Shown here in pieces: positions 55,669 to 64,000 of a stretch of DNA of 64,000 nt. The stretch covers positions 41,869 to 105,868 of the forward strand of contig JAFRFD010000149.1 of the NCBI GenBank assembly GCA_017434525.1, written 5' to 3'. Made by a program: the position numbers and the translations under genes. The notes under the pieces are model-generated. The model did no database searches. It saw only the letters and a list, made by a program, of their open reading frames with translations, and had not been told where the DNA came from. This DNA is from Methanobrevibacter sp. Lineage in GTDB: Archaea > Methanobacteriota > Methanobacteria > Methanobacteriales > Methanobacteriaceae. The stretch's first letter is position 1; every line of letters starts with the position of its first letter.

Positions 55669-56640
55669 TTATAAAGTTACACCCATTTCCAATTGTTCAG
55701 TTAATTCTTTGTACCTGTTACGAATAGTAACTTCAGTTACGCCTGCAATATCTGCAACATCCCTTTGAGTTTTTCTCTCACCGAGTAAAACAGATGCGAT
55801 GTATAATGCAGCTGCAGCTACACCAGTAGGTCCTCTTCCTGAGGTTAAACCTTTTTCCATTGCTTTTTCAATGATTTCAATAGCTTTGGATTGAGCTTCA
55901 CCAGATAATCCTAATTCACTAGCAAATCTAGGAACGTAATCCACTGGAGAAGTTGGTGGCAATTTAATATTTAATTCACGAGTTAAGAATCTGTAGGTAC
56001 GTCCTACTTCTTTTTTGGTAACTCTTGATACCTCTGCGATTTCGTCCAAGGTACGAGGCACATTACAACGTCTGCATGCAGCATATAATGAAGCTGCCAC
56101 TACACCTTCAATACTTCTTCCACGAATGAGTTTATTTTCTACTGCACTTCTGTAAACAACGGATGCAGCTTCCCTTACGCTTCTTGGAAGACCTAATCTT
56201 GAAGAGTCACGGTCAAGCTCACTTAATGCAAATGCCAAGTTTCTTTCAGTTGCACCTGAAATTCTGATTTTCCTTTGCCATTTTCTTAATCTGTACCATT
56301 GAGCTCTGTTTCTTGCAGGAATATCACGACCGTAAATATCCTTATTTCTCCAATCAATCATGGTACTTAAACCTTTATCGTGAATGGTGTAAGTAATTGG
56401 GGCTCCTACTCTTGTACGTTTATCTCTTTGTTCGTGGTCAAATGCCCTCCATTCAGGACCCATATCAACAAGATTTTCATCAATGACTAAACCACAACGG
56501 GCACATACCACTTCTGCTCTTTCGTAGTCTCCTATCAATTCAGTGGAACCACATTCAGGACATACTGTTTGTTTGTCTTGAGCGTAAGTATCTTCTTGTT
56601 TGTCTTGTTGCATTTGTCTTCTACGTCCTCTTCTAGGCAT
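55669..56640 (-). CDS. tfb: Transcription initiation factor B
   Basis: In this 323-residue protein, a zinc ribbon (C27, C30, C46, C49) recruits RNA polymerase; a B-finger/linker follows ([17 protein letters not shown]). Two cyclin folds (about 125-210 and 220-310) bind TBP and the BRE, with [18 protein letters not shown] and [17 protein letters not shown] helix-turn-helix segments. Only one TFB is in the window. It starts 5 nt after gar1, an arrangement conserved in many euryarchaea. Confidence 0.97.
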   Translation of the reverse strand: MPRRGRRRQMQQDKQEDTYAQDKQTVCPECGSTELIGDYERAEVVCARCGLVIDENLVDMGPEWRAFDHEQRDKRTRVGAPITYTIHDKGLSTMIDWRNKDIYGRDIPARNRAQWYRLRKWQRKIRISGATERNLAFALSELDRDSSRLGLPRSVREAASVVYRSAVENKLIRGRSIEGVVAASLYAACRRCNVPRTLDEIAEVSRVTKKEVGRTYRFLTRELNIKLPPTSPVDYVPRFASELGLSGEAQSKAIEIIEKAMEKGLTSGRGPTGVAAAALYIASVLLGERKTQRDVADIAGVTEVTIRNRYKELTEQLEMGVTL

Positions 56641-56645
56641 TTCTT

Positions 56646-56936
56646 CTACTTTTTGTTGTGACGTGTTCTCATCCTCCTTTTTTTAGACTTTTTGGATTTC
56701 GGTTTCGATACAAATAGTTTTTCACCACTGTTTTTCTCAAGTTCTTTCCTATTCGCTGATTTAAATAGGCGAATAGAAATATAGGGCTTTTTTGTTGGCC
56801 CGAATACATAGCCGACCTTACCTATTTTATTCTTTTTGCTGTCAAAAACAATTGCACCTGGTGAGGGTGTCTTGTCAGATCGCGCTATTAATTTTCCAGA
56901 GTTTGCTATATGCAAACTGTTACCTAAAAATTTCAT
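56646..56936 (-). CDS. gar1: H/ACA ribonucleoprotein subunit Gar1
   Basis: This 96-residue protein is a beta-barrel of the Gar1 family ([20 protein letters not shown], then KPYISIRLF) with a very basic tail ([19 protein letters not shown]). It stabilises the Cbf5 enzyme in guide-RNA pseudouridylation of rRNA. The upstream 110 nt carries a TATA-like TTTATATATA (about 56987-56996) for leftward transcription of gar1-tfb. Confidence 0.92.
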   Translation of the reverse strand: MKFLGNSLHIANSGKLIARSDKTPSPGAIVFDSKKNKIGKVGYVFGPTKKPYISIRLFKSANRKELEKNSGEKLFVSKPKSKKSKKRRMRTRHNKK

Positions 56937-57047
56937 AAAATCAAACTTAAAATCAAATCTGTATCATTTATATAATAAGTGACAGGTTATATATAAACCT
57001 ATCGATATATTTATATATAAAATATTTAAATCTATATAAATGCTTTT

Positions 57048-57785
57048 CTATTTGAGTCCAACGATTTCCGCTAATGTTTTGCCACCGGATATGTCCTTGA
57101 TAATACCTGACTCTTTTATTTTAACAAGCAATGTTTGAGCCATTACTTGAGCAAATAACTCCTGCGGAATAACAACTATGCCGGATTCGTCGCCAAAGAA
57201 AAAGTCTCCCGGATTGATTTTCATATCTTCCACTTCAATAGGTTCATTTAAACTACCTAAACCTAAAGGAGAACCGGCATTCGGGCAGAAATTGCTGGCA
57301 AAAACCGGGAAGTCCATATATAAAAGCGCATCCAAATCGCGTGCGGATCCATAAATTACAGTTGCCTTAATCCCATTGTCTCTTGCACAAGTTGAGGCAA
57401 GTTCACCCCAGATGGCCTTATCTTCACCATTGACCTTAAAAAATAGGATGTCCCCAGCATTTGCCATTTCAATAGCCAAGGCGGATGTTCCCCAATCATC
57501 ACAGTCAGTTTCGGCAGGATAAATGCTTCCCCAAACTTTTTGATTGTTAATGGGCTTAATTGATTGAATGGTTCCTGATCTTTTGGATATTGCATTGTAA
57601 GCATCTGAAATCTGGCATGATGAAACATTATCAAGCAAAGACTGCAGATTTATGTATTCATCATAATTTTTACCGTTAAATCTTAAATCATCAATAGTCA
57701 CATTTTCTAAATTAATTTTATCAACATCAACACGTTTATCTAAACTTTTATTTTTATTTAAAACATCCTTCGGACTTATTGACAT
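57048..57785 (-). CDS. RraA/dimethylmenaquinone methyltransferase-like protein
   Basis: In this 245-residue protein, residues about 50-225 are the RraA fold: SSCQISDAYNAISKRSG, ALAIEMANAGDILFFK, then GELASTCARDNGIKATVIYG with ARDLDAL after it, the Gly-Glu and Arg-Asp positions that bind substrate and metal in aldolase members. About 45 residues precede the domain. In archaea this fold is often fused to hexulose-6-phosphate synthase; here it stands alone. It is probably a small-carbon aldolase or decarboxylase; substrate unknown. GGTGATGAG lies before the ATG. Confidence 0.88.
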   Translation of the reverse strand: MSISPKDVLNKNKSLDKRVDVDKINLENVTIDDLRFNGKNYDEYINLQSLLDNVSSCQISDAYNAISKRSGTIQSIKPINNQKVWGSIYPAETDCDDWGTSALAIEMANAGDILFFKVNGEDKAIWGELASTCARDNGIKATVIYGSARDLDALLYMDFPVFASNFCPNAGSPLGLGSLNEPIEVEDMKINPGDFFFGDESGIVVIPQELFAQVMAQTLLVKIKESGIIKDISGGKTLAEIVGLK

Positions 57786-58246
57786 AAACTCATCACCAAT
57801 TATAATTGTATAATACTTTTATCCGACACCATTTATAATACTTTCAAAATCATATAACACACTTTATATATTAGTTCAACTAAAGTTAATAAGTGTAGTA
57901 TTAAAAAAATACTTTACATTATTATATGCTCAATAGAGCTTATTACATTATCATTATTACAATTATTATTAATTTAATCAAAAGACAGGAGAAAACAATT
58001 TATTAAGGAAAAGAAACAACGTTTAAAGGTTTATAATTCATATAAATAACATAATCATACTAGAAATATAGCATCCTTAATAGAAACTCCTGAATGTATT
58101 AGCTCTTTTTTAGTGTATAAAAGGTCGAAGACCATAAAAAATAACAAGTTTATCGTATAATTTATGCACATTTACTTACCTAAAAATCATTTTAATTTTT
58201 AGATATAACATAAATTATCCCGATTAATAAGCTAGGAGGCTTAAAA
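57786..58246. other. 461-nt divergent intergenic region upstream of dnaG
   Basis: A/T-rich with no convincing gene. GGTC-GAA-GACC (58123-58133) forms a short GC stem that stands out in this composition; it might be part of a small RNA but nothing else supports that. TAGGAGGC just before 58247 is the dnaG ribosome site. Confidence 0.5.
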
Positions 58247-59488
58247 ATGGGAAAAGGTGAAGAATTAACAACAACAAAATATTTAATCCATGCTCAGATT
58301 ACAGCTAATGGAATTGTTGAAAAACCTGATGTTGTCGGTGCAGTTTTCGGACAAACTGAAGGATTATTAAGCAACGATTTAGACTTAAGAGAGCTTCAAC
58401 GTACTGGAAGAATTGGAAGAATACAAGTTAACATCCATTCCAATAGTGGAAGAGCAAAAGGTGAAATTGTAATTCCTTCCAGTTTAGACAGGGTTGAAAC
58501 CGCCATACTCGCAGCATCTCTTGAAACAATCAATCGTGTCGGACCTTGCGAAGCCGAAATCCAAACTTTAAAAGTTGAGGACGTAAGGGCTGTAAAAAGG
58601 GAACAAGTTGTAAACCGTGCTAAAGAAATCTACAAAAACATGGTTGAAAGCGTCGGTCCTGAAAGCATGAAAATGATTGAAGAAGTAAGGGAAGCAATGC
58701 GCGTTCATGAAATTTCCGAATACGGTGAAGACCGTTTACCTGCTGGACCTAGCATCCACACATCTGATGCAATTATCGTAGTGGAAGGACGTAGCGACGT
58801 TTTAAACTTACTCAAATACGGAATCAAAAATACCGTAGCTGTTGAAGGAGTAAGCGTTCCTAAATCAATTGGAGAATTAAGTAAAAAAAGAACCACTACT
58901 GCATTTGTTGATGGGGACAGAGGCGGAGAACTTATATTAAAAGAACTCCTGCAAATTGGTGATGTTGATTATATTACACGTGCTCCTAAAGGAAAAGAAG
59001 TGGAAGACTTGGAAAAAGATGAAGCTTTAATCGCTCTTAGAAACAAAGTCCCTACAGCACAATTTTTAGCAACCAACAATCTATTCAATGAACGTAACGG
59101 CAACAAAAGAGACAACAGAAGATCAGATAGACGTCACAAAAAACAACATCAAAAATTCTCACAACGTGACCAACCACCTATCGAAGAACCTGTAATCGAA
59201 GACGATGAAGTAAGTCTAATGAAAGACATGTTAAAAGAATTCGAAGGAACCGGCAGCGGAGCAATTTTAGATGAAGCATTAAACGTCAGCAAAGAGGTTG
59301 AAGTTGAAGAAATCTATGAAGAAATCAAAAACATAGATGGAACTGCCGATACTGTTATCTTTGATGGTGTCATCAGCCAAAGATTAGTTGATGTTGCATC
59401 ACAAAAAGGAATTAAAAAATTAGTTGCATTTAATTCCGTAAATATTGTTAAAAAACCAAACAATATTCAATTGATTACAATTGACTAG
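58247..59488 (+). CDS. dnaG: DnaG-type primase-like protein (archaeal)
   Basis: In this 413-residue protein, residues about 170-260 hold the TOPRIM domain: IIVVEGRSDVLNLLKYG with the catalytic Glu and VDGDRGG with the Asp pair. The archaeal N-terminus (TTTKYLIHAQITANG) replaces the bacterial zinc domain. A basic, low-complexity linker (about 285-310) and a C-terminal domain (about 350-413) complete the archaeal layout. It binds the exosome and may also prime DNA. The start has a strong site (TAGGAGGC). The gene ends in a hairpin. Confidence 0.96.
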   Translation: MGKGEELTTTKYLIHAQITANGIVEKPDVVGAVFGQTEGLLSNDLDLRELQRTGRIGRIQVNIHSNSGRAKGEIVIPSSLDRVETAILAASLETINRVGPCEAEIQTLKVEDVRAVKREQVVNRAKEIYKNMVESVGPESMKMIEEVREAMRVHEISEYGEDRLPAGPSIHTSDAIIVVEGRSDVLNLLKYGIKNTVAVEGVSVPKSIGELSKKRTTTAFVDGDRGGELILKELLQIGDVDYITRAPKGKEVEDLEKDEALIALRNKVPTAQFLATNNLFNERNGNKRDNRRSDRRHKKQHQKFSQRDQPPIEEPVIEDDEVSLMKDMLKEFEGTGSGAILDEALNVSKEVEVEEIYEEIKNIDGTADTVIFDGVISQRLVDVASQKGIKKLVAFNSVNIVKKPNNIQLITID

Positions 59489-59509
59489 ATGAGAATCCTA
59501 TATTCTCAT
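59489..59509 (+). terminator. Hairpin terminator of dnaG
   Basis: ATGAGAAT and ATTCTCAT flank CCTAT directly after the stop codon and are followed by TCATATTTTTTT. Confidence 0.72.
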
Positions 59510-59572
59510 TCATATTTTTTTATTGAAAACTTTAAAACTAAATTATATAACATCGGAAATTGGAGGTAAAAA

Positions 59573-60184
59573 ATGAATATCAATTTAGATAATTATTACA
59601 GTACTAGAAAAAACGTATTTGAAAGAATTCAAGATGCTAGTACTGCAACTAAGGTACTCATGTCATTGATGATGGCATGTTTTACTGGTATAATGGCACA
59701 AATCATTATTCCACTCCCATGGACTCCAGTTCCTATAACTGCACAAACATTCGCAGTATTATGTTCTGGTTTATTCTTAGGTAAGAAATATGGATGTTTA
59801 AGCCAAATCTTATATATTGTTTTAGGTGTTGCATTTATTCCTTGGTTTGGAGGAATGACTGGAGGACTTGACATATTTTTAGGATCAACATTCGGATTCT
59901 TCATTGGATTTGTAATAGCATCTTACTTTATAGGATTAATTACTGAAAAATATGCTAAAGCACGTAGTTTTACAAAAATGGCAATAGTTATTGGAATTGC
60001 AAACTTTGCATTAATCTATATTCCAGGACTGGCCGGTCTCGCATTATGGTTCAATCTAACCCAAGGGGCAACTATTGGAATAGTTGACTTATTGATGATG
60101 GGCCTTGTACCGTTCATTGTTGGAGACATCGTAAAAATATTAGGTGCCGCTTCAGTATCCAAAGTATTTTTACCAAAAGATTAA
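59573..60184 (+). CDS. bioY: Biotin transporter BioY
   Basis: This 203-residue membrane protein has six helices of the BioY type: MACFTGIMAQIIIPLPWTPV, ITAQTFAVLCSGLFLGKKYG, WFGGMTGGLDIFLGSTFGFF and FIVGDIVKILGAA. BioY is the substrate-binding S component for biotin and normally works with an EcfAT energy module, which is not nearby, so it may share a module or act alone. GGAGGTAAAAA precedes the ATG. A palindromic terminator follows the stop. Confidence 0.95.
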   Translation: MNINLDNYYSTRKNVFERIQDASTATKVLMSLMMACFTGIMAQIIIPLPWTPVPITAQTFAVLCSGLFLGKKYGCLSQILYIVLGVAFIPWFGGMTGGLDIFLGSTFGFFIGFVIASYFIGLITEKYAKARSFTKMAIVIGIANFALIYIPGLAGLALWFNLTQGATIGIVDLLMMGLVPFIVGDIVKILGAASVSKVFLPKD

Positions 60185-60198
60185 GGTTTTAAAACCTT
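60183..60198 (+). terminator. Palindromic terminator of bioY
   Basis: AAGGTTTTAAAACCTT is a perfect 16-bp palindrome, followed by CTTTTTTTTAC. It begins at the stop codon. Confidence 0.7.
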
Positions 60199-60222
60199 CT
60201 TTTTTTTACTTTTTTGATTTAA

Positions 60223-60621
60223 ATGAAACTTATTTTAAGAGGACATCACCTATTATGCCTAAAAGGTTTTCAGGGATACGGTTATAGTAAAGATTTTACC
60301 GAAAACATGAATGAAATCAACTCCCAAAGGAAATCTGAATATACAACCGTCAAACTTACGGACTCACCAGACGACATTTGCAAAGCATGCCCCAACCTGA
60401 ATGAGGGTTTTTGTCAAACCGAATCGGAAAATGAAAAAATTATAAAAATGGACCGTGAAGTGCTAAAAAAATTCGATACTTCAAAGGAATATGAAGCGAT
60501 TGAACTGTTTGAAGAAATAGACAAAATTTATAATACGAAAGAAAGCGTGTCTAAAATCTGTTTTAATTGTATATGGCATGATAAATGCTTATTTTATCAA
60601 AAATTGTCAAATAACCGATAG
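60223..60621 (+). CDS. DUF1284 cysteine-rich protein
   Basis: This 132-residue protein has the family start LRGHHLLCLKGFQGYGYS and conserved cysteines (ICKACPNLNEGFC; KICFNCIWHDKC), likely an iron-sulfur or zinc site. Function is unknown. No Shine-Dalgarno is seen. The gene lies just after bioY but beyond its terminator. Confidence 0.9.
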   Translation: MKLILRGHHLLCLKGFQGYGYSKDFTENMNEINSQRKSEYTTVKLTDSPDDICKACPNLNEGFCQTESENEKIIKMDREVLKKFDTSKEYEAIELFEEIDKIYNTKESVSKICFNCIWHDKCLFYQKLSNNR

Positions 60622-60622
60622 A

Positions 60623-60630
60623 TTTAAATA
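60623..60630 (+). promoter_or_regulatory. Candidate TATA box of the tRNA-Gln gene
   Basis: TTTAAATA lies 47 nt before the tRNA. Using the usual 25-27 nt distance, transcription would start near 60652 with a leader of about 25 nt. Confidence 0.45.
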
Positions 60631-60676
60631 CTACATGAATGAAATATTATATTGTTGTATATGTACAACAAAACAT

Positions 60677-60748
60677 AGTCCCGTGGGGTAGTGGTAATCC
60701 TTCTAGGCTTTGGACCCGGAGACGGCGGTTCGACTCCGCTCGGGACTA
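60677..60748 (+). tRNA. tRNA-Gln (anticodon UUG)
   Basis: AGTCCCG at the 5' end pairs with CGGGACT at 60741-60747, and A60748 is the discriminator; no CCA is encoded. The anticodon loop CTTTGGA gives UUG for glutamine CAA. The T arm GGCGG-TTCGACT-CCGCT fits with one G-U. The anticodon stem CTAGG/CCCGG has an A-C mismatch in the middle position, which is odd for the family. No intron is present. The gene stands alone. Confidence 0.93.
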
Positions 60749-60780
60749 TATTTCTAACTAACTATTTTTATTGATATTTT

Positions 60781-61962
60781 ATGGAAAAGCTGTTACTTAT
60801 TGGAATTGATACAAGAAGTATGCTTAACAGTGCATTGAAACTGGATTATGAAATATTTTCAACCAGCTACTTTTCAACTTCAGACACTCCGCAAATCAGA
60901 AACCAAAAAATCATTTTAAACGAAAGTGAGGATAAAAGTTGCGGAAGTTTTGAAGATCAGTTCAACAGCAAAATGTTATTGGAAATTTCAAAAGACTATA
61001 TTGATGAAGTTGACCACATCATTCCAATATCAGGTGTTTCACCATCTGACTTTTCAAAAAAAGACAGAAAGAAAATTTTAGGAACAACTGATGTAGAAAA
61101 TATCGAAGACAAATTCAGATTTTACAAAAACATTAAAGATGAATTTTTAACTCCTATGACTTTTAGTATAACTGATATAGATGAAGCTTTTGAAATAAAT
61201 GAAAATTATGAAGGCATTCAATTTATTTTAAAACCCGTTAAAGGAAGTGGAGGGTATGACATAAATCTTTTAGAAAATGAAAGGGACATTCAATTAAAAG
61301 ATGACAAATTCATTTTGCAGGAATATGTGGATGGAATCAGTCTGAGTTCATCACTGCTTGCGACCAAAAGAGAAGTCAAAACCATCATGAACACAAGATT
61401 GCTAACCGAACATGATTTTGGAATCACAAACAGTTTTGTATATATCGGAAACATTTTGCCCCTAACCTCCAAATCCATCTTGGCTGAAGTGGGAAACATC
61501 AATGAAATAAATGAAGACATGAACAACATCACTGAGAAATTGGCAAACAACTTCAATCTGATAGGTTCCAATGGCGTTGACTATATCCTAAATGAAAACG
61601 GATTGTATGTGATTGAAATCAATCCACGCCTTCAGGGAACATTTGAATGTATGGAAATGTCACTCGGCATAAACATGTTGGATACACACATTAAGGCCTG
61701 CCAGGGAAATCTGATTGAACTTCCAAAACCAAAATGTTATTCCTATAAAAAGATTATCTACTCCCCGACAAGGATGAGATATGAAAAAATAGATTTGGAC
61801 AATATTTATGACCTTCCCCATATAGGGTCAATTACCGAAAAATCACAACCCCTGCTTACAATAATTGATAAAGACAGCGATTTTGAAAAATTATATGAAA
61901 AAGTAGAATCAGCTAGTAAAAAAGTCAATGGCGAAGCTAAAATACACCAACTAGATGAATAA
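60781..61962 (+). CDS. ATP-grasp enzyme (COG2232-like)
   Basis: In this 393-residue protein, the N-terminus (LLIGIDTRSMLNSALKLDY, then STSYFSTSD) is a Rossmann-like pre-ATP-grasp domain. The ATP-grasp core has ILKPVKGSGGYDI, FILQEYVDG and VIEINPRLQGT, with the Glu-x-Asn metal ligands. This group is confined to archaea and a few bacteria and is expected to join a carboxylate to an amine or similar nucleophile. The substrate is unknown. The 3' end overlaps a small convergent gene by 26 nt. Confidence 0.85.
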   Translation: MEKLLLIGIDTRSMLNSALKLDYEIFSTSYFSTSDTPQIRNQKIILNESEDKSCGSFEDQFNSKMLLEISKDYIDEVDHIIPISGVSPSDFSKKDRKKILGTTDVENIEDKFRFYKNIKDEFLTPMTFSITDIDEAFEINENYEGIQFILKPVKGSGGYDINLLENERDIQLKDDKFILQEYVDGISLSSSLLATKREVKTIMNTRLLTEHDFGITNSFVYIGNILPLTSKSILAEVGNINEINEDMNNITEKLANNFNLIGSNGVDYILNENGLYVIEINPRLQGTFECMEMSLGINMLDTHIKACQGNLIELPKPKCYSYKKIIYSPTRMRYEKIDLDNIYDLPHIGSITEKSQPLLTIIDKDSDFEKLYEKVESASKKVNGEAKIHQLDE

Positions 61963-62086
61963 TAAATAATATTACTCCAATTGTAATCATAAAAGTTGTT
62001 GCAATCATTGCATAAGTTATCCACATGAACACCCTTGCTTTATTATCTGGGTCTTTCATAAATTGGTCAATTGGATTTCTTTTCAT
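61937..62086 (-). CDS. 49-residue single-span membrane protein
   Basis: A short gene reads MKRNPIDQFMKDPDNKARVF, then a hydrophobic helix of about 25 residues to HLVGVF and TAG. GGTG lies 5 nt before the ATG, a normal site for this genome. The positive-inside rule puts the N-terminus in the cytoplasm. The last nine codons overlap the convergent ATP-grasp gene. Short proteins with this start are plausible methanobacterial membrane components. A role next to the ATP synthase genes is only a guess. Confidence 0.72.
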   Translation of the reverse strand: MKRNPIDQFMKDPDNKARVFMWITYAMIATTFMITIGVILFIIHLVGVF

Positions 62087-62233
62087 TTTAACACCGTTTT
62101 CTGTAAATTTCTAGAAATAACAATTTTTACAGTAAATCAACAATAAATATTCTTTTTAAAAATAATTTAATTATAAGTCTTTAATTAAAAAAATAATAAA
62201 AAATAGAAGAAAATGAGAAGTTTAGAGAAAAAC

Positions 62234-62920
62234 TCAAGCTTCTGCATTTTGAGCCGCTTCAGCAGCCGCCGCAGCCTTTTCGTTTTTCTCAATAGTTGAT
62301 CTAATCATTTTCAATCTAACGAAGTTTTCCCTTTCCATTTCTTGGAGTCTCATATCAATATACTTTTCAGTATTTTGGAATCTTGGAATCATAATGTGTT
62401 CCAAAGCATTTACCCTACGTTTTGTAGCTTCGATTTCTTCAGCGAGCAGATAAATTGTTTTTTCCACTTCACCCAGTTCGATTAAATACTTGATAGATTC
62501 CTCATATTTCTTAGCAGCTTCGTCTAATTGAATGGTAGTGTCTGAGAATCCGTAACCCCTATCAATAATGGATCTTTTTTCCATTTTGACATCAGTTACA
62601 GGTACTGCAACACCCATAACGCTTCTTGAAGTGATATCAACATCAATGGATTCTTTAACAGATAATGCTGCTTTTCTAACAGCCAAATCACCCATTGCAA
62701 TTTGAGCTTCAAGTAAAGCATCGTTTGCTTCTTTTAGACTGAGTTCTGCGTTTTCACGAATACCTTTGACACGATCCAAGATATCAAAAAACTCTTTAAT
62801 TAAAGCATCCCTTTTCTCTTTGAGTAAACCATGCCCTTTAACAGCAAGTTTAGTCCTATTTTTAAGGGACAATAATTCCATACGAGTTGGATTAATTCCA
62901 TCTATAATATCTTGTGCCAT
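62234..62920 (-). CDS. atpD: A-type ATP synthase subunit D
   Basis: This 228-residue protein is the central stalk coiled coil: a long N-terminal helix ([20 protein letters not shown], then [10 protein letters not shown]), the short beta region (GVAVPVTDV) and a C-terminal helix that ends in an Ala/Glu-rich tail. It rotates within the A3B3 head. It lies 27 nt after atpB on the same strand, as is usual in archaeal ATP synthase operons. Confidence 0.95.
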   Translation of the reverse strand: MAQDIIDGINPTRMELLSLKNRTKLAVKGHGLLKEKRDALIKEFFDILDRVKGIRENAELSLKEANDALLEAQIAMGDLAVRKAALSVKESIDVDITSRSVMGVAVPVTDVKMEKRSIIDRGYGFSDTTIQLDEAAKKYEESIKYLIELGEVEKTIYLLAEEIEATKRRVNALEHIMIPRFQNTEKYIDMRLQEMERENFVRLKMIRSTIEKNEKAAAAAEAAQNAEA

Positions 62921-62947
62921 TTAATCACCTACATTACTGTAATGAGA

Positions 62948-64000
62948 CTAGTCATCTTTTGGAAGGTATTGTTCAACAAATTCTTCTTTAACCCTTTTAA
63001 GTTCAGCTTTAGGTAAGATTTTAAGTAAACTCCAACCAAGGTCTAAAGTTTCGAAGATAGTTCTGTCTTCATCTTTACTTTGGGTAATGAATTGGTCTTC
63101 AAATGCTTGAGCAAATTCTAAGAACTTTTGATCCCTTTCAGTAAGTGCTTCTTCCCCTACAACCGCTACTAAGTCTCTTAATTCACGACCTTCTGCGTAA
63201 GCGGAATAAAGTTGGTCAGATACACCACTGTGGTCATCCCTAGTTTTGTCTCCACCGATACCACCACTCATCAAACGAGAAAGTGAAGGAAGTACATCTA
63301 CAGGAGGGTAAATACCTTTCCTGGAAATTTCCCTACTTAATACGATTTGTCCTTCGGTAATATAACCGGTTAAGTCAGGAATTGGGTGAGTAATATCGTC
63401 TTGAGGCATAACTAAGATAGGCATTTGAGTAATGGAACCTTCTTTACCATCGATACGTCCTGCTCTTTCATAGATACCAGCGAGGTCAGTGTACATGTAA
63501 CCAGGGTATCCTCTTCTACCAGGTACTTCTTCTCTTGCTGCAGAAATTTCCCTTAAAGCTTCACAGTAGTTAGTCATATCTGTTAAGATAACTAATACTT
63601 GCATACCTAAGGTAAATGCATAATATTCAGCAGTGGTCAAAGCCATTTTTGGAGTTAAAATTCTTTCAATAGCAGGGTCGTCTGCTAAGTTCATGAATAC
63701 TGTTAATTTTTCTAAAGCTCCGGTACGTTCGAAGTCTCTCATAAAGAAGTTTGCTTCTTCGTTTGTAATACCCATAGCTGCAAAAATTACTGCAAACTCG
63801 TCGTCTGCACCTAATACTTTTGCTTGTCTTGCAATTTGTACAGCTAAATCGTTGTGAGGTAAACCAGATCCTGAGAAAATAGGAAGTTTTTGTCCTCTTA
63901 CTAATGTGTTCATTCCGTCAATGGTAGAGATACCAGTTTGAATAAATTCTTCTGGGAATTCACGAGAAGCAGGGTTCATAGGAGCCCCGTTAATATCTAA
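62948..64000 (-). CDS. atpB: A-type ATP synthase subunit B (5' part missing)
   Basis: The frame is open to the right edge; the visible 350 residues begin [20 protein letters not shown]. The non-catalytic B subunit pattern is clear: [17 protein letters not shown] instead of a Walker A loop, [20 protein letters not shown] and [17 protein letters not shown]. About 110 N-terminal residues lie beyond the edge. It forms the hexameric head with subunit A; subunit D follows. Confidence 0.96.
   Translation of the reverse strand, partial: LDINGAPMNPASREFPEEFIQTGISTIDGMNTLVRGQKLPIFSGSGLPHNDLAVQIARQAKVLGADDEFAVIFAAMGITNEEANFFMRDFERTGALEKLTVFMNLADDPAIERILTPKMALTTAEYYAFTLGMQVLVILTDMTNYCEALREISAAREEVPGRRGYPGYMYTDLAGIYERAGRIDGKEGSITQMPILVMPQDDITHPIPDLTGYITEGQIVLSREISRKGIYPPVDVLPSLSRLMSGGIGGDKTRDDHSGVSDQLYSAYAEGRELRDLVAVVGEEALTERDQKFLEFAQAFEDQFITQSKDEDRTIFETLDLGWSLLKILPKAELKRVKEEFVEQYLPKDD

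Noticed and set aside
58123..58133. GGTC-GAA-GACC stem considered as part of a C/D or H/ACA guide RNA
   Set aside because: No correctly spaced C and D boxes or ACA with paired stems were found around it.
61806..62024. A 72-codon leftward reading frame competing with the 49-codon gene
   Set aside because: It has no ribosome site, an odd Asn/Tyr/Cys-rich product and deeper overlap with the ATP-grasp gene. The 49-codon frame has a good start signal and a membrane helix.

Overview
The window is a 64 kb chromosomal segment of a low-GC hydrogenotrophic methanogen, most likely a Methanobrevibacter or close relative (Methanobacteriales). Several kinds of evidence agree. The information-processing genes are archaeal: TFB, Gar1, NAC, DnaG-type primase-like protein, archaeal glycyl-tRNA synthetase, SepF and an A-type ATP synthase. 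Lineage markers include the fumarate reductase subunit TfrB, an FmdE-like protein, 2-phosphoglycerate kinase, AqpM, a FilR1-type regulator, proteins with pseudomurein-binding motifs and a very large adhesin-like protein. Ribosome binding sites of the GGTGAT/GGAG type are frequent, and TTG or GTG starts are supported at several genes. No insertion sequence, prophage, CRISPR array or clear pseudogene was seen.

Layout. 0-4.4 kb: a leftward run from a NYN-type nuclease through a membrane palm-domain (GGDDF) protein and a small membrane protein to argJ (cut by the left edge), next to a leftward nac-phosphoesterase pair. 4.4-10.4 kb: an aldo/keto reductase with ferredoxin domain, 3-methyladenine glycosylase, the molybdate transporter modABC and an FmdE-like protein. 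10.5-15.8 kb: a PPOX-fold flavoprotein, a rubredoxin-fused glutamate-synthase-like protein, a carboxymuconolactone decarboxylase-like protein, a sodium:solute symporter with an overlapping 37-codon partner, and a TPR protein. 16-23.8 kb: an aryl-CoA ligase and ACT protein, three lipid-linked glycosylation genes, and indolepyruvate:ferredoxin oxidoreductase iorAB. 23.8-35.8 kb: tfrB, a TrmJ-like methyltransferase overlapping an Fe-S protein gene, dcd, glyS, a FilR1-type regulator, TatD and TDT proteins, DUF1611-sepF, 2-phosphoglycerate kinase-ZPR1 and a putative histone-fold protein.

36-50 kb is the envelope region: a 1894-residue adhesin with ten DUF11 repeats, a PMBR-like protein, aquaporin, UMP kinase, a second TatD protein, a zinc-ribbon membrane protein, two YbjQ-like proteins and a 928-residue surface protein ending in a Cys-His-Asp transglutaminase-fold domain. 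50-64 kb carries small membrane and TPR genes, TauE- and EamA-type transporters, a fused double glycosyltransferase, gar1-tfb, an RraA-like protein, dnaG, bioY, a DUF1284 protein, tRNA-Gln(UUG), a COG2232 ATP-grasp enzyme, a 49-codon membrane gene and ATP synthase subunits D and B (B cut by the right edge).

How the parts fit. Molybdate uptake and the FmdE-like protein point to molybdo-pterin formylmethanofuran dehydrogenase. IorAB together with the CoA ligase and ACT protein fits aromatic 2-oxoacid/arylacetate interconversion for amino-acid assimilation. TfrB supplies fumarate reduction with CoM/CoB thiols. The glycosyltransferases, PMBR proteins and adhesin build and decorate the pseudomurein envelope. 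Many operon ends carry perfect inverted repeats followed by T-runs; they are listed as terminators.
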